A stretch of DNA of 9,715 bases from Peptostreptococcaceae bacterium (GTDB lineage: Bacteria > Bacillota_A > Clostridia > Peptostreptococcales > Acidaminobacteraceae): NCBI GenBank assembly GCA_013619035.1, contig JABXKX010000479.1:1-9715 (forward strand), given 5' to 3'. Shown one piece after another: positions 1 to 8,393 of this stretch. The notes under the pieces are model-generated. The model did not search any database, was not told the origin of the DNA, and was given only the letters and a program-made list of their open reading frames with translations. The position numbers and the translations under genes were made by a program. Within the stretch, counting starts at the first letter, position 1; each line of letters starts with the position of its first letter.

Positions 1-3000
1 TTTAAACACCCATGCGCATCTAAAGTCTCAATAACCGTTTTAGTAACTTTTGCTCTTTTTCTTAAGTCATCCTTACTCATAATCTCAGATTTATCACGCA
101 TCTCCATAATAGATCTAGCGGCATTCTCTCCAACGCCTTGTAAGGATCTAAGTGGTGGCAACAATCCTTCTTCTGTTACAATAAAATTGTCTGAATGCGA
201 TTTATAAAGATCTACTTTTTCAACTTTATAACCTCTACAGTAAAACTCCTCAACAACCTCTGCAATCGCTAATATATCGAGTTCTTTCTTTGATAAAATA
301 CGTTCTTCATCTTCAATTTCATTCATGTAATTACGTACATATTCCACACCTTTAGAAAACTGATCCGCATCGAAATCATCAACTTTTCCTGAAAAGAATG
401 TCGCATAAAACGCTTTAGGATGATGTACTTTAAAATAAGCAATTCTAAACGACATCATAACATAAGCAACTGCATGAGCTTTCGGGAACATATATTTAAT
501 TGTATTACAAGATTTAATATACCACTCAGGCACATTTTTTTCTCTCATTAAGTCTACATATTCTTCTTTTAACCCTTTACCTTTACGCACATCCTCCATG
601 ATACTAAAAGCTGTACCAAAAGGTAGTTTCATATAAATCAAATAGTTCATAATATCATCACGAGTTGATATAACATGCTTTAATTCAGTGATACCATCAC
701 GAACCAAGTCTTGTGCATTGTTGATCCATACATCTGTACCATGAGACAATCCTGATATACGTACCAACTCAGAAAAAGTAGTTGGTTGTGTATCTTTAAG
801 CATTTGTCTTACAAATTTTGTACCAAACTCAGGAATACCAAGACTTCCAATTTCCTCTTTGTAATCTTTATCTTTAATTTTTAGTGTTTTTGTTGATGTA
901 AAAATAGCTACAGTATCCGGATCATCTAACGGGATTTTCTGAACATCTACATCTGTTAATTCTTCAAGTTGACGAATAATCGTTGGCGTATCATGCCCAA
1001 GTATATCCAGCTTCAGAATACGGCCTGAAATTGAATGATAATCAAAGTGCATTGTTTTAACACCTGATTTCGAATCATTTGCTGGGTATTGTATCGGAGA
1101 AAAATCTTCAACATCTTTATAATCAGGAATAACCATAATACCACCTGGATGCTGGCCAGAAGTTCTTTTAACCCCAGTACACCCTTGTGCCAATCTAATA
1201 ACTTCCCTTTTATTTACATTTATTTCACGCTCTTCAAAGTATTTTTTTACATAACCAAAAGCTGTTTTTTCGGCAATGGTTCCGATTGTGCCCGCTTTAA
1301 AGGTTTTTCCTTCACCAAAAAGAACTTCACAGTATTTGTGTGAATTACTTTGATAAACCCCTGCAAAGTTAAGGTCAATATCGGGTTCTTTATCTCCATA
1401 GAATCCAAGGAATACTTCAAATGGAATGGCATGCCCGTCTTTTCTATAAGGTATGTTACAATCAGGACAATCTTTCTCTGGTAAATCTACACCTGAACCT
1501 AAATCTGACTCTAAGAAGAACTCCGATTTTTTACATTGGTCACAAACATAGTGTGGTGCCAATGGATTTACTTCTGTTATATCACTCATCGTCGCTGCAA
1601 AAGATGATCCTACCGACCCTCTTGAACCAACCAAATAACCATCTTCTAAAGATTTTGTAACTAACTTTTGAGCGATGATATACATTACGGAGTAACCATT
1701 GGAAATAATAGAGTTCAGCTCTTTATCCAGTCTTGCTTTAACGTACTCAGGAATTGGTTCACCATAGATACTAGCAGCTTTTACTTCACACATTTCTCTA
1801 AGTTCGTCATCTGATCCTTCAATAATTGGAGGGAATGTACCATCCGGAATTGGTAAAAAATCGTCCATCATATCAGCTATCTGATTCGGGACATCAATAA
1901 CGACTTCTCTAGCTTTTTCTGGTCCAAGATACTCAAATTCTTTAAGCATTTCTTCAGTGGTTCTTAAAAATAATGGGGGCTGTTTATCCGAATCTTTAAA
2001 ACCTTTACCAGCCATTAATATACGTCTATAAACTTCATCTTCGGAATCTATAAAATGTACATCTCCAGCAGCTGCTACAGGGACATTTAATTGCTCTCCA
2101 AGATTTACTATTTTTCTATTAATATCACGTAACTCATCAAAATTCCTTACCATGCCTTTGTCTACTAAAAACTCATTGTTGCCAACCGGTTGTATTTCAA
2201 AATAATCATAGAACGAAGCAATTTCAAGGATTTCCTGTGGCGAACGATGATTAAGTATGGCAGCATACAGTTCACCAGCTTCACACGCAGATCCCAACAC
2301 TAGGTTTTCCCTATTGTCTCTCAACAAACTCTTAGGCATGATTGGTCGTCCAGCATAATAGTCAATATTTGACTTAGATATCAACTGATACATCGTCTTC
2401 AGTCCAGTCAAATTCTTTGCAAATACAATGATATGATTGGATCTGATACGACTGATATTCATATTATCTTTATAATACTGATTCAATGCGACCATATTAT
2501 CAACTTCAAGGTCCTTTAACATATTTATGAGTTTAATAAATACCTGTGCGGTTGCATTTGCATCATCAACAGCTCTATGAGCATTTACGAGTGATACATT
2601 CAAATATTTCGAAATTCTTTTCAAATTAAAACGTTTGACTTCTGTTAATAACAGTTGTGACAATACCAAAGTATCCATAACCACAGGATCAAAATCACAG
2701 TGTAATCTCATCGATTGTTCTTTCATAAATCCTATATCAAATGGTGCATTATGAGCCACAACTACCGCATCGCCTATAAAATCTAAAAACTTAGGTAATA
2801 CTTCATCAATAGTTGGTTGATCAGCAACCATCTCATTGGTGATACCTGTTATTTCTATAACAACAAAAGGTATTTTTTTCTGTGGATTTACTAAAGTAGA
2901 AAATGAGTCAATGACAACACCATTTCTAATTTTTGCTGCACCTATCTCTGTTATCATATCGTGTTTAGAAGAGAAACCTGTTGTCTCTAAATCAAAGACT

Positions 3001-4289
3001 ACGAAATCTTGATTCCAATCCAATTCATTGGTTTTTCCTAACATGGGTTTGATATCGTTAACCATGTAACCTTCTACACCATATAGTACTTTTATTTCAT
3101 CCCCTGAAGCGTGCATAGCATCCGGGAAAGCTTGTACAACACCATGATCTGTGACTGCAATGGCTTTATGTCCCCATTCAATAGCCCTTTTTACCAAAGT
3201 CTTAACATTTGTAATACCATCCATATCTGACATACTGGTATGGCAATGAAGTTCCACACGTTTTTCTTCAGAATTGTCCTGTCTTTTAGGTCGATCAGGT
3301 AAAGTATTAATTGCGTTAGCAAATATAACTAGTTCTTTTTCATAGGTATCATTTCTGACCATGCCCTCAATAATATAACGCTTGCCATCTTTTAACTTTT
3401 CCATAATCTGTTCACTGTCTTTTGGTTTTGCAAATATTTTTACACCCATAGAATCAAGACCATCTGATATCGCAAAAGTTATCAGAACTTTACCGCCTCT
3501 TAATACACGGGTTTCAACCATAAATACATCACCTGCTAAAGTGACCAAACTTTCTTCTTCATTTGCTTCTTTTACTGGGATAGGATGAGATTTTATAGTT
3601 TTTCTATAAACAACATCTTTTGGTAATTCTTTTGGTATTTTTTCATATGTCTTACCACCACCAAATGAATTCCCACCACCAGAAAATTCTTTGTTTTCAC
3701 TTTTACTCGGACGACTCTTATTGCTATCACCAGGTGTGTAATTCTTAGATATTTCCATGGCACGTTTAACAGTTTCTTCTTCTCTCATACGTTCATGTTC
3801 TATGAGCATATCGTCCACATGATTAAGATCAAATGAGAATTTTACTTGCACATTGGTTTCAAACATTCTAGAATAATAGTCGGTCAAAAATTTATCTGTA
3901 TTATTTTTTATTAAATTAGTGTACGTAAATTCATCGGGAAAAGTAATCATGATGATCTTTTGATCAAAACCAATCATGGCTTTTGATAACATCATTTTAG
4001 TGTTCATACTTTTTCTGCCAATGTATTCTAATGTATTAGGCCATATTTTTTTAGCAAAAGTTTCTGGATTCATGTAAGAAACATCATAATGAAATACTGT
4101 CATGACATCAGAAACAAGACCTAGTGTTTCTTTAACACTGCTCTCAAATTTGGTCACTTCTTTATCTTCAATCACATCTTCTGATTTGATAAATATCATC
4201 AGTTTCTGAGTTTCTTTTATTAATTTTATACTTAAAAGCTTTATATCATAAGCATTGAAATGCTTATCTAACAACTGATCTAAAGTCAT
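1..4289 (-). CDS. polC: DNA polymerase III alpha subunit, PolC type (3' end cut by window edge)
   Basis: Replicative DNA polymerase of low-GC Gram-positives, with its own 3'-5' proofreading exonuclease. The 1429 visible residues read without interruption and stop at a GCL motif; B. subtilis PolC (1437 aa) has only about 12 residues after it, so nearly the whole protein is present. Order: N-terminal domain (1 to ~180); Gly-rich linker (GGG at 204-206 and 210-212); OB fold (~240-325); PHP domain (H348-C-H350, TDH at 380-382) split by a DEDD exonuclease (D433/E435, D518, H571 and D576); zinc finger C916/C919/C941/C944; polymerase palm with catalytic D970 and D972 (PDIDLNF) and D1095 (KLDILGHD); helix-hairpin-helix tail. 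All key catalytic residues are intact. The ATG at 4289 is chosen because GGAG lies 5 bases upstream. It follows ispG after 12 bases and is probably cotranscribed. Family assignment is certain. Confidence 0.98.
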   Translation of the reverse strand, partial: MTLDQLLDKHFNAYDIKLLSIKLIKETQKLMIFIKSEDVIEDKEVTKFESSVKETLGLVSDVMTVFHYDVSYMNPETFAKKIWPNTLEYIGRKSMNTKMMLSKAMIGFDQKIIMITFPDEFTYTNLIKNNTDKFLTDYYSRMFETNVQVKFSFDLNHVDDMLIEHERMREEETVKRAMEISKNYTPGDSNKSRPSKSENKEFSGGGNSFGGGKTYEKIPKELPKDVVYRKTIKSHPIPVKEANEEESLVTLAGDVFMVETRVLRGGKVLITFAISDGLDSMGVKIFAKPKDSEQIMEKLKDGKRYIIEGMVRNDTYEKELVIFANAINTLPDRPKRQDNSEEKRVELHCHTSMSDMDGITNVKTLVKRAIEWGHKAIAVTDHGVVQAFPDAMHASGDEIKVLYGVEGYMVNDIKPMLGKTNELDWNQDFVVFDLETTGFSSKHDMITEIGAAKIRNGVVIDSFSTLVNPQKKIPFVVIEITGITNEMVADQPTIDEVLPKFLDFIGDAVVVAHNAPFDIGFMKEQSMRLHCDFDPVVMDTLVLSQLLLTEVKRFNLKRISKYLNVSLVNAHRAVDDANATAQVFIKLINMLKDLEVDNMVALNQYYKDNMNISRIRSNHIIVFAKNLTGLKTMYQLISKSNIDYYAGRPIMPKSLLRDNRENLVLGSACEAGELYAAILNHRSPQEILEIASFYDYFEIQPVGNNEFLVDKGMVRNFDELRDINRKIVNLGEQLNVPVAAAGDVHFIDSEDEVYRRILMAGKGFKDSDKQPPLFLRTTEEMLKEFEYLGPEKAREVVIDVPNQIADMMDDFLPIPDGTFPPIIEGSDDELREMCEVKAASIYGEPIPEYVKARLDKELNSIISNGYSVMYIIAQKLVTKSLEDGYLVGSRGSVGSSFAATMSDITEVNPLAPHYVCDQCKKSEFFLESDLGSGVDLPEKDCPDCNIPYRKDGHAIPFEVFLGFYGDKEPDIDLNFAGVYQSNSHKYCEVLFGEGKTFKAGTIGTIAEKTAFGYVKKYFEEREINVNKREVIRLAQGCTGVKRTSGQHPGGIMVIPDYKDVEDFSPIQYPANDSKSGVKTMHFDYHSISGRILKLDILGHDTPTIIRQLEELTDVDVQKIPLDDPDTVAIFTSTKTLKIKDKDYKEEIGSLGIPEFGTKFVRQMLKDTQPTTFSELVRISGLSHGTDVWINNAQDLVRDGITELKHVISTRDDIMNYLIYMKLPFGTAFSIMEDVRKGKGLKEEYVDLMREKNVPEWYIKSCNTIKYMFPKAHAVAYVMMSFRIAYFKVHHPKAFYATFFSGKVDDFDADQFSKGVEYVRNYMNEIEDEERILSKKELDILAIAEVVEEFYCRGYKVEKVDLYKSHSDNFIVTEEGLLPPLRSLQGVGENAARSIMEMRDKSEIMSKDDLRKRAKVTKTVIETLDAHGCL

Positions 4290-4300
4290 GAAATCTCCAT
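4286..4300 (-). other. possible 4-codon leader ORF (MEIS) overlapping the polC start
   Basis: Between ispG and polC the minus strand reads ATG GAG ATT TCA TGA. The TGA overlaps the polC ATG in the classic ATGA arrangement. A GAGGAG motif inside the last sense codons of ispG lies 7 bases upstream of this small ORF's ATG, which is good Shine-Dalgarno spacing. The GGAG that serves polC lies inside the small ORF itself. This could couple polC translation to ribosomes arriving from ispG, or it could be chance in such a short stretch. No product function is implied. Confidence 0.3.
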
Positions 4301-4301
4301 T

Positions 4302-5348
4302 CTAAAACTCCTCAATCATTTGAACCAATGTCGAAACGATTGAATTTTCATCTACTTTTTTAAAGATTTCACCTTTTTTAAAGATCAAACCTGTTTTATC
4401 ACCACATGCGACACCTAAATCAGCCTCTTTTGCTTCACCAGGACCATTTACTGCACAACCCATAATAGCAACAGTCAACTCTTTATTAAGATGCGCTACA
4501 GCCTTTTCAACGGCTTCTGCAATCTCAATCATTGCTGTTTGTGTCCTACCACATGTCGGACAAGATACAAACTTAATTCCAAAAGTCCTAAGACCTAATG
4601 TATTAAGTATTTCTTTACATACCGGTATTTCTTCTATCGGATTGGCTGTTAATGACACTCGTAGAGTATCTCCTAAACCGTTTAATAACAAAGCCCCAAT
4701 GCCAATAGATGATTTAATGGTTCCTTTAAACTTAGTACCGGCTTCTGTAATCCCAATATGGAAAGGATAGTCGACTTCTTTTGCCAACATTTCAAAAGCT
4801 TCTAAAGTCATTTGAATTCTACTTGCTTTAATGGATACTATTGTGTTGTAAAAGCCGAATGATTCTAGTATTTTAATATGTTTTAATGCACTTTGATAAA
4901 GCCCTTGTGCTGTTACACCGTACGCATCCAATATATCTTGTTCAAGAGAACCACTATTAACACCAATTCTTATTGGTATATTCTTTTCTTTTGCAGCATT
5001 AACAACTGCTTCAATACGGTCAATCGATCCGATATTTCCTGGATTTATACGTAGTTTATCAATGCCATTTTCGATAGCCATTAAAGCCAATCTATAATCA
5101 AAGTGAATATCTGCTACTAGAGGTATATGGATACGTTTTTTAATCTCCTTTATTGCTTCAGCTGCTTCTTTATCATTTACTGTAACCCTTACAATTTCGC
5201 ATCCAGCTTGTTCAAGTTCCAATATTTGTTGAACCGTTTTTTCTACATCACTGGTCTTTGTATTGGTCATTGATTGAATCGCAATAGGGGCATCTCCTCC
5301 AATAAAGAGATTACCTACTTTTATTTTTTTTGTTTGTCTTCTTTTCAT
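4302..5348 (-). CDS. ispG: 4-hydroxy-3-methylbut-2-enyl diphosphate synthase, IspG (GcpE)
   Basis: IspG reductively converts methylerythritol cyclodiphosphate (MEcPP) to HMBPP, the penultimate step of the MEP isoprenoid pathway; it is a cytosolic [4Fe-4S] enzyme. The 348 aa match the compact bacterial two-domain form. An N-terminal TIM barrel has IQSMTNT near residue 24, VADIHFDYRLA and RINPGNIG. A C-terminal iron-sulfur domain has cluster ligands C263 and C266 (CPTCGRT) and C298, plus the conserved glutamate E305 in CAVNGPGEA, in the same spacing as E. coli C270/C273/C305/E312. The start lies 2 bases after the rseP stop with only a weak GGTG as Shine-Dalgarno, so translation is probably coupled to rseP. 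Stop is TAG. Its place between rseP and polC resembles clostridial clusters; B. subtilis has proS at this point. Confidence 0.97.
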   Translation of the reverse strand: MKRRQTKKIKVGNLFIGGDAPIAIQSMTNTKTSDVEKTVQQILELEQAGCEIVRVTVNDKEAAEAIKEIKKRIHIPLVADIHFDYRLALMAIENGIDKLRINPGNIGSIDRIEAVVNAAKEKNIPIRIGVNSGSLEQDILDAYGVTAQGLYQSALKHIKILESFGFYNTIVSIKASRIQMTLEAFEMLAKEVDYPFHIGITEAGTKFKGTIKSSIGIGALLLNGLGDTLRVSLTANPIEEIPVCKEILNTLGLRTFGIKFVSCPTCGRTQTAMIEIAEAVEKAVAHLNKELTVAIMGCAVNGPGEAKEADLGVACGDKTGLIFKKGEIFKKVDENSIVSTLVQMIEEF

Positions 5349-5350
5349 AA

Positions 5351-6355
5351 TTACACCGCTAAATCTTTAAATACTAGCACTACCATGAGTACCAATAATG
5401 CGACCATACCGATAAAGTGTACAAATGCTTCTTTATCTTTATTGATTGGTTTTCTTACAATCATTTCATAAATAATAAAACAAGCTCGACCACCATCTAA
5501 GAATGGAAATGGTAGTAAGTTAAATATCCCAAGGTTAATTGATAACAACGCTGTGAAGTAAAGTAAATTCTTCAGATTATTTGTTTGAGCAACTTCCCCA
5601 ACTTGTTTGAATATCCCTACCGGACCCGATACAGCTGAAGGATCGATTTGTCTTGTGATCAGTTGTACAAAACCATCAACTATCATCGTAGACTTATCTA
5701 AGAAATCATTCCAACCGTAAGCAAAAGCAAGTTCTGGTCGTTTCTCTATTAATGTACCAACACCAATCATGTAATAACCATCTTCACTTAAATGCCCATC
5801 TAAATTATAAACTATTTCTTGACCATCTCGGTCTATTTTCACTACAAATTTTGTATCTTTACTAAAAGCAATATTATTAGTAACATCATTCCAAAACTTA
5901 ATTTTATTGCCGTTGATTTCTACTATTGTATCACCAACTTCTATACCAGCTTCAATGGCAGGTAAATCTGGTGCAAGTGTCCCAATCGTTGTTGTTGGCA
6001 ATGGTTCAGTTAAAAATATACCCACAATTAAAACATAGGCCAGTACAAAGTTCATAAAAGCCCCTGCTAAAATAACCAAAAGTCTTTGGTAAGGTTTTTT
6101 AGCTGAAAAACTTCTTTCATTGGTTAGATCGTTTTCATCTTCTCTTAAATCTACCATACCACCAATTGGTAACAAACATATCGCATAAGTTGTTTCTTTA
6201 CCTTTATACTTAAATATCTTGGGACCTAATCCAATACAAAACTGATAAACATGTATTTTATTGAGTTTAGCAACTGTGAAATGTCCGAGTTCATGAACAA
6301 GGACCATAATTCCAATTACAAATATAAACGCTGCTGCGCTTCTAATCATTTCCAT
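5351..6355 (-). CDS. rseP: site-2-type intramembrane zinc metalloprotease, RseP/RasP family
   Basis: Integral membrane metalloprotease (peptidase M50B) that cuts substrates inside the membrane; relatives process anti-sigma factors and remnant signal peptides (RseP in E. coli, RasP in B. subtilis). The substrate here cannot be told from the sequence. The first membrane segment (~5-24) carries the zinc motif HELGH with H21, E22 and H25. A second hydrophobic segment lies at ~90-115, one PDZ domain at ~118-205, and the third zinc ligand D287 sits in the FPFLDGGR motif before a final membrane helix (~310-330). At 334 aa it is shorter than E. coli RseP (450 aa, two PDZ domains) and B. subtilis RasP (422 aa), typical of single-PDZ forms. 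The start directly abuts the dxr stop (TAAATG) in the same frame, so it cannot lie further upstream; Met3 is an alternative. AAAGGAG lies 12 bases upstream, rather far. Confidence 0.95.
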   Translation of the reverse strand: MEMIRSAAAFIFVIGIMVLVHELGHFTVAKLNKIHVYQFCIGLGPKIFKYKGKETTYAICLLPIGGMVDLREDENDLTNERSFSAKKPYQRLLVILAGAFMNFVLAYVLIVGIFLTEPLPTTTIGTLAPDLPAIEAGIEVGDTIVEINGNKIKFWNDVTNNIAFSKDTKFVVKIDRDGQEIVYNLDGHLSEDGYYMIGVGTLIEKRPELAFAYGWNDFLDKSTMIVDGFVQLITRQIDPSAVSGPVGIFKQVGEVAQTNNLKNLLYFTALLSINLGIFNLLPFPFLDGGRACFIIYEMIVRKPINKDKEAFVHFIGMVALLVLMVVLVFKDLAV

Positions 6356-7504
6356 TTATTTTAGTATCTCCTTTATATAGGTTCTAGTCATTTGATCATA
6401 AACAAGTACATCATCAATGCTAGTTAATTGTCGTATATCATAATGGTTCATTGCTTGTTCTACATATTTTGAAATATCATAAAAGGATATTTGATCTTTT
6501 AAATATGCATACACCAATTCTTCGTTTGCGGCATTTAAAACTGTTGGTACCAAGCCACCACGATTAATGGCTTCAAAAGCTAAATCTAAACAAGGAAAAT
6601 CCTCTCGTCTCGGTGCTTCAAATGTTAGTGCTCCTAATTTTACAAAATCGACGGTTTCAAATGCCATCGGTTTTCTTTCAGGATATGATAATGCATATAA
6701 TATTGGAATTTCCATTGTTGGCAAACTCATTTGTGCAATAATGGAATGATCATGGTATTCAACCATTGAATGAATAATACTTTGTGGATGAACAATGACA
6801 TCGATTTGATCAATTGATAAATCATATAGCCATTTAGCTTCTATGACTTCAAGTCCTTTATTCATTAGAGTTGCCGAGTCAATAGAAATCTTTCTACCCA
6901 TAGACCAATTAGGATGTTTAAGAGCATCAAAAGCTTTCATCTTTTCTATAGCTTCTCTACTTGTATTTCTAAAAGGTCCACCCGATGCAGTGAGTATCAC
7001 CCGTTTAATATCTTTTAGAGAATTACCTTGTAATGCTTGGAATATAGCTGAGTGTTCACTATCAATCGGTAAAATATCTACTTGATGAAGTGATGCTTCT
7101 TTCATTAAGATTTCTCCAGCGGTTACCAAACATTCTTTATTAGCAATAGCCACTTGTTTTTTAGCTTGTATTGCTTTGAGCGTTGGCATTAAACCAATAT
7201 TACCAACCACTGAATTAATCACCACATCAACATCTTCTAATGTAGCAACTTCAATCAATCCATTTAATCCAGATAACACGGTCACCTCTAGATGATCAAA
7301 TAGATGTTTTTTTTCTTTATAGATTGTTTCATTAAAAATAACCACATATTGAGGTTTAATTTCTGTGGTTTGTTTTAACAACAACTCTATATTTTGATTA
7401 CCTGTTAAGGCAATAATTTTAAAATCATTCGGATACTTTGAAAGTATATTGATACTCTGTGTTCCAATTGAACCCGTTGAGCCAAGTATTGTTATTTTTT
7501 TCAT
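6356..7504 (-). CDS. dxr: 1-deoxy-D-xylulose 5-phosphate reductoisomerase
   Basis: Cytosolic NADPH-dependent enzyme that rearranges and reduces DXP to 2-C-methyl-D-erythritol 4-phosphate, the first committed step of the MEP pathway and the target of fosmidomycin. The 382 aa are about normal length. The N-terminal Rossmann fold has the dinucleotide motif GSTGSIG at residues 8-14. NKECLV follows near 120. The metal-binding DSE has D148 and E150, and the third metal ligand is E219 in MNKGLEVIEA, equivalent to E. coli D150/E152/E231. The IHPQSIIHSM substrate loop follows, then a C-terminal helical domain. The ATG is preceded by an imperfect Shine-Dalgarno (AAAGGTAGG, 6 bases upstream) and by an extended -10 promoter. 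It appears to be the first gene of a dxr-rseP-ispG-polC transcription unit. The next gene starts directly after its TAA. Confidence 0.97.
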   Translation of the reverse strand: MKKITILGSTGSIGTQSINILSKYPNDFKIIALTGNQNIELLLKQTTEIKPQYVVIFNETIYKEKKHLFDHLEVTVLSGLNGLIEVATLEDVDVVINSVVGNIGLMPTLKAIQAKKQVAIANKECLVTAGEILMKEASLHQVDILPIDSEHSAIFQALQGNSLKDIKRVILTASGGPFRNTSREAIEKMKAFDALKHPNWSMGRKISIDSATLMNKGLEVIEAKWLYDLSIDQIDVIVHPQSIIHSMVEYHDHSIIAQMSLPTMEIPILYALSYPERKPMAFETVDFVKLGALTFEAPRREDFPCLDLAFEAINRGGLVPTVLNAANEELVYAYLKDQISFYDISKYVEQAMNHYDIRQLTSIDDVLVYDQMTRTYIKEILK

Positions 7505-7510
7505 ATTAGA

Positions 7511-7537
7511 CCTACCTTTATCTATAATATTATATCA
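7511..7537 (-). promoter_or_regulatory. extended -10 promoter and ribosome binding site of dxr
   Basis: Read on the minus strand, TGATATAAT at 7529-7537 is a perfect extended -10 element (TG, one base, TATAAT). No convincing -35 box is visible at 16-18 bases upstream, which fits an extended -10 promoter. Transcription would begin near 7522, giving a leader of roughly 18 bases. The imperfect Shine-Dalgarno AAAGGTAGG at 7511-7519 ends 6 bases before the dxr ATG. AT-rich DNA yields -10-like strings by chance, so this rests on the extended motif and on its position just after a terminator. Confidence 0.55.
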
Positions 7538-7560
7538 AATTTAGATGCTTAAAGATACGC

Positions 7561-7591
7561 AAAAAAATAAAATGACAATATTGTCATTTTA
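7561..7591 (-). terminator. probable intrinsic terminator after cdsA (24-bp perfect palindrome plus T-tract)
   Basis: The stretch 7568-7591 is a perfect 24-bp dyad centred between 7579 and 7580, with core TGACAATATTGTCA. As RNA from the minus strand it folds as a 10-bp stem with a 4-base loop, starting 9 bases after the cdsA stop. A run of seven T residues (7561-7567) follows the stem. The stem contains only two G-C pairs, so it is weak, but the long T-tract and position favour termination in the cdsA-to-dxr direction. The perfect symmetry also permits a protein-binding operator, about 45 bases upstream of the dxr -10 element. Confidence 0.6.
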
Positions 7592-7600
7592 CTATTTTAA

Positions 7601-8383
7601 TTATTTGATCATCAGAACTAATTTAATTACATAATAGATAAATGGTGTCACTAAAAGTAAACTATCAAAACGATCCATAACACCACCATGCCCTGGCATA
7701 ATATGACCATAATCTTTTATGCCCATCTCTCTTTTTATCTTTGACGCAACTAAATCTCCGATGATTGATATCAAACTACCAACAATACCAATTGCAATAC
7801 TATAAGGTACAAATGAAGCATCAAATACCATAGACAGTATCACACATAAAACAACTGATGTTGTTACGCCTCCTATTGCACCTTCAACTGACTTATTTGG
7901 GCTTACAGTCGGTGATAATTTTCTTTTACCAAACTTCTTCCCTATGAAATAAGCACCCGTATCGGCACCCCAAGATGCGATAAAAATAAACCAAATCATG
8001 AAAGCTGGTTCCAATTTTGATAACAAGACAACATGATATAAGAAGAAAATAATATAAATTGCGCCTAAAGCTGTTACACCAATATCAGCAAAATGTCTTT
8101 TTTCATCAAAAACATATAATCCTAGTAATAACGCTATATAAACCGTTACAACACCACTCAAAACTGTAAACATCTCAAAGTGATAAGTTAAACTAAATAA
8201 TACTAACAATATATAAGTTGGTATTACAACTGGTTGATACTTCTTCTTTAGAGCATTAAAAAATTCATACAAAGCAATTAATGATACAACTGCTACAGCA
8301 ACCTCCAAATAATTACCACCCATTAATACAAAAAAGAATAATAATGGTAATGCTACAACTGAACTAATAATTCTAATTAACAT
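7601..8383 (-). CDS. cdsA: phosphatidate cytidylyltransferase (CDP-diacylglycerol synthase)
   Basis: Integral membrane enzyme that makes CDP-diacylglycerol from CTP and phosphatidic acid, the activated precursor of phosphatidylglycerol and cardiolipin. The 260 aa protein is almost wholly hydrophobic, with about seven to eight membrane segments, starting with a first one at ~5-40. The C-terminal family signature at 214-240 is complete: S-x-x-K-R, then K-D-x-G, then PGHGGVMDRFD. An upstream polar stretch (WGADTGAYFIGKKFGKRKLSP) is also typical, carrying the D-x-G-A-Y motif. The start is fixed by AGGAGGT at 8387-8393, whose 5' end overlaps the uppS stop, so cdsA is coupled to uppS. After its TAA lies a probable terminator. 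Confidence 0.96.
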   Translation of the reverse strand: MLIRIISSVVALPLLFFFVLMGGNYLEVAVAVVSLIALYEFFNALKKKYQPVVIPTYILLVLFSLTYHFEMFTVLSGVVTVYIALLLGLYVFDEKRHFADIGVTALGAIYIIFFLYHVVLLSKLEPAFMIWFIFIASWGADTGAYFIGKKFGKRKLSPTVSPNKSVEGAIGGVTTSVVLCVILSMVFDASFVPYSIAIGIVGSLISIIGDLVASKIKREMGIKDYGHIMPGHGGVMDRFDSLLLVTPFIYYVIKLVLMIK

Positions 8384-8386
8384 CAG

Positions 8387-8393
8387 ACCTCCT
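8387..8393 (-). promoter_or_regulatory. cdsA ribosome binding site overlapping the uppS stop
   Basis: AGGAGGT on the minus strand shares bases with the TAG stop of uppS (8392-8394) and ends 3 bases before the cdsA ATG. This strong site fixes the cdsA start and suggests that ribosomes finishing uppS help initiate cdsA. Confidence 0.85.

Noticed and set aside
1089..1660. Small plus- and minus-strand open frames (84, 61 and 79 codons)
   Set aside because: They lie wholly inside polC in other frames, have no Shine-Dalgarno or recognisable domain, and polC reads as a conserved protein through this stretch.
3382..3588. 68-codon plus-strand open frame
   Set aside because: Antisense shadow of the polC OB-fold region, without start signals or family features.
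1..4289. In-frame TGA codons as tryptophan (mycoplasma code)
   Set aside because: Translation of polC and the other genes with the standard bacterial code gives full-length proteins with tryptophan at conserved sites from TGG and no interrupting TGA.
5274..5471. 65-codon plus-strand open frame across the ispG/rseP junction
   Set aside because: Antisense to two well-conserved genes; low-complexity composition and no ribosome binding site.
6567..7085. Two plus-strand open frames (60 and 80 codons) opposite dxr
   Set aside because: Antisense shadows of conserved dxr motifs with no independent support.
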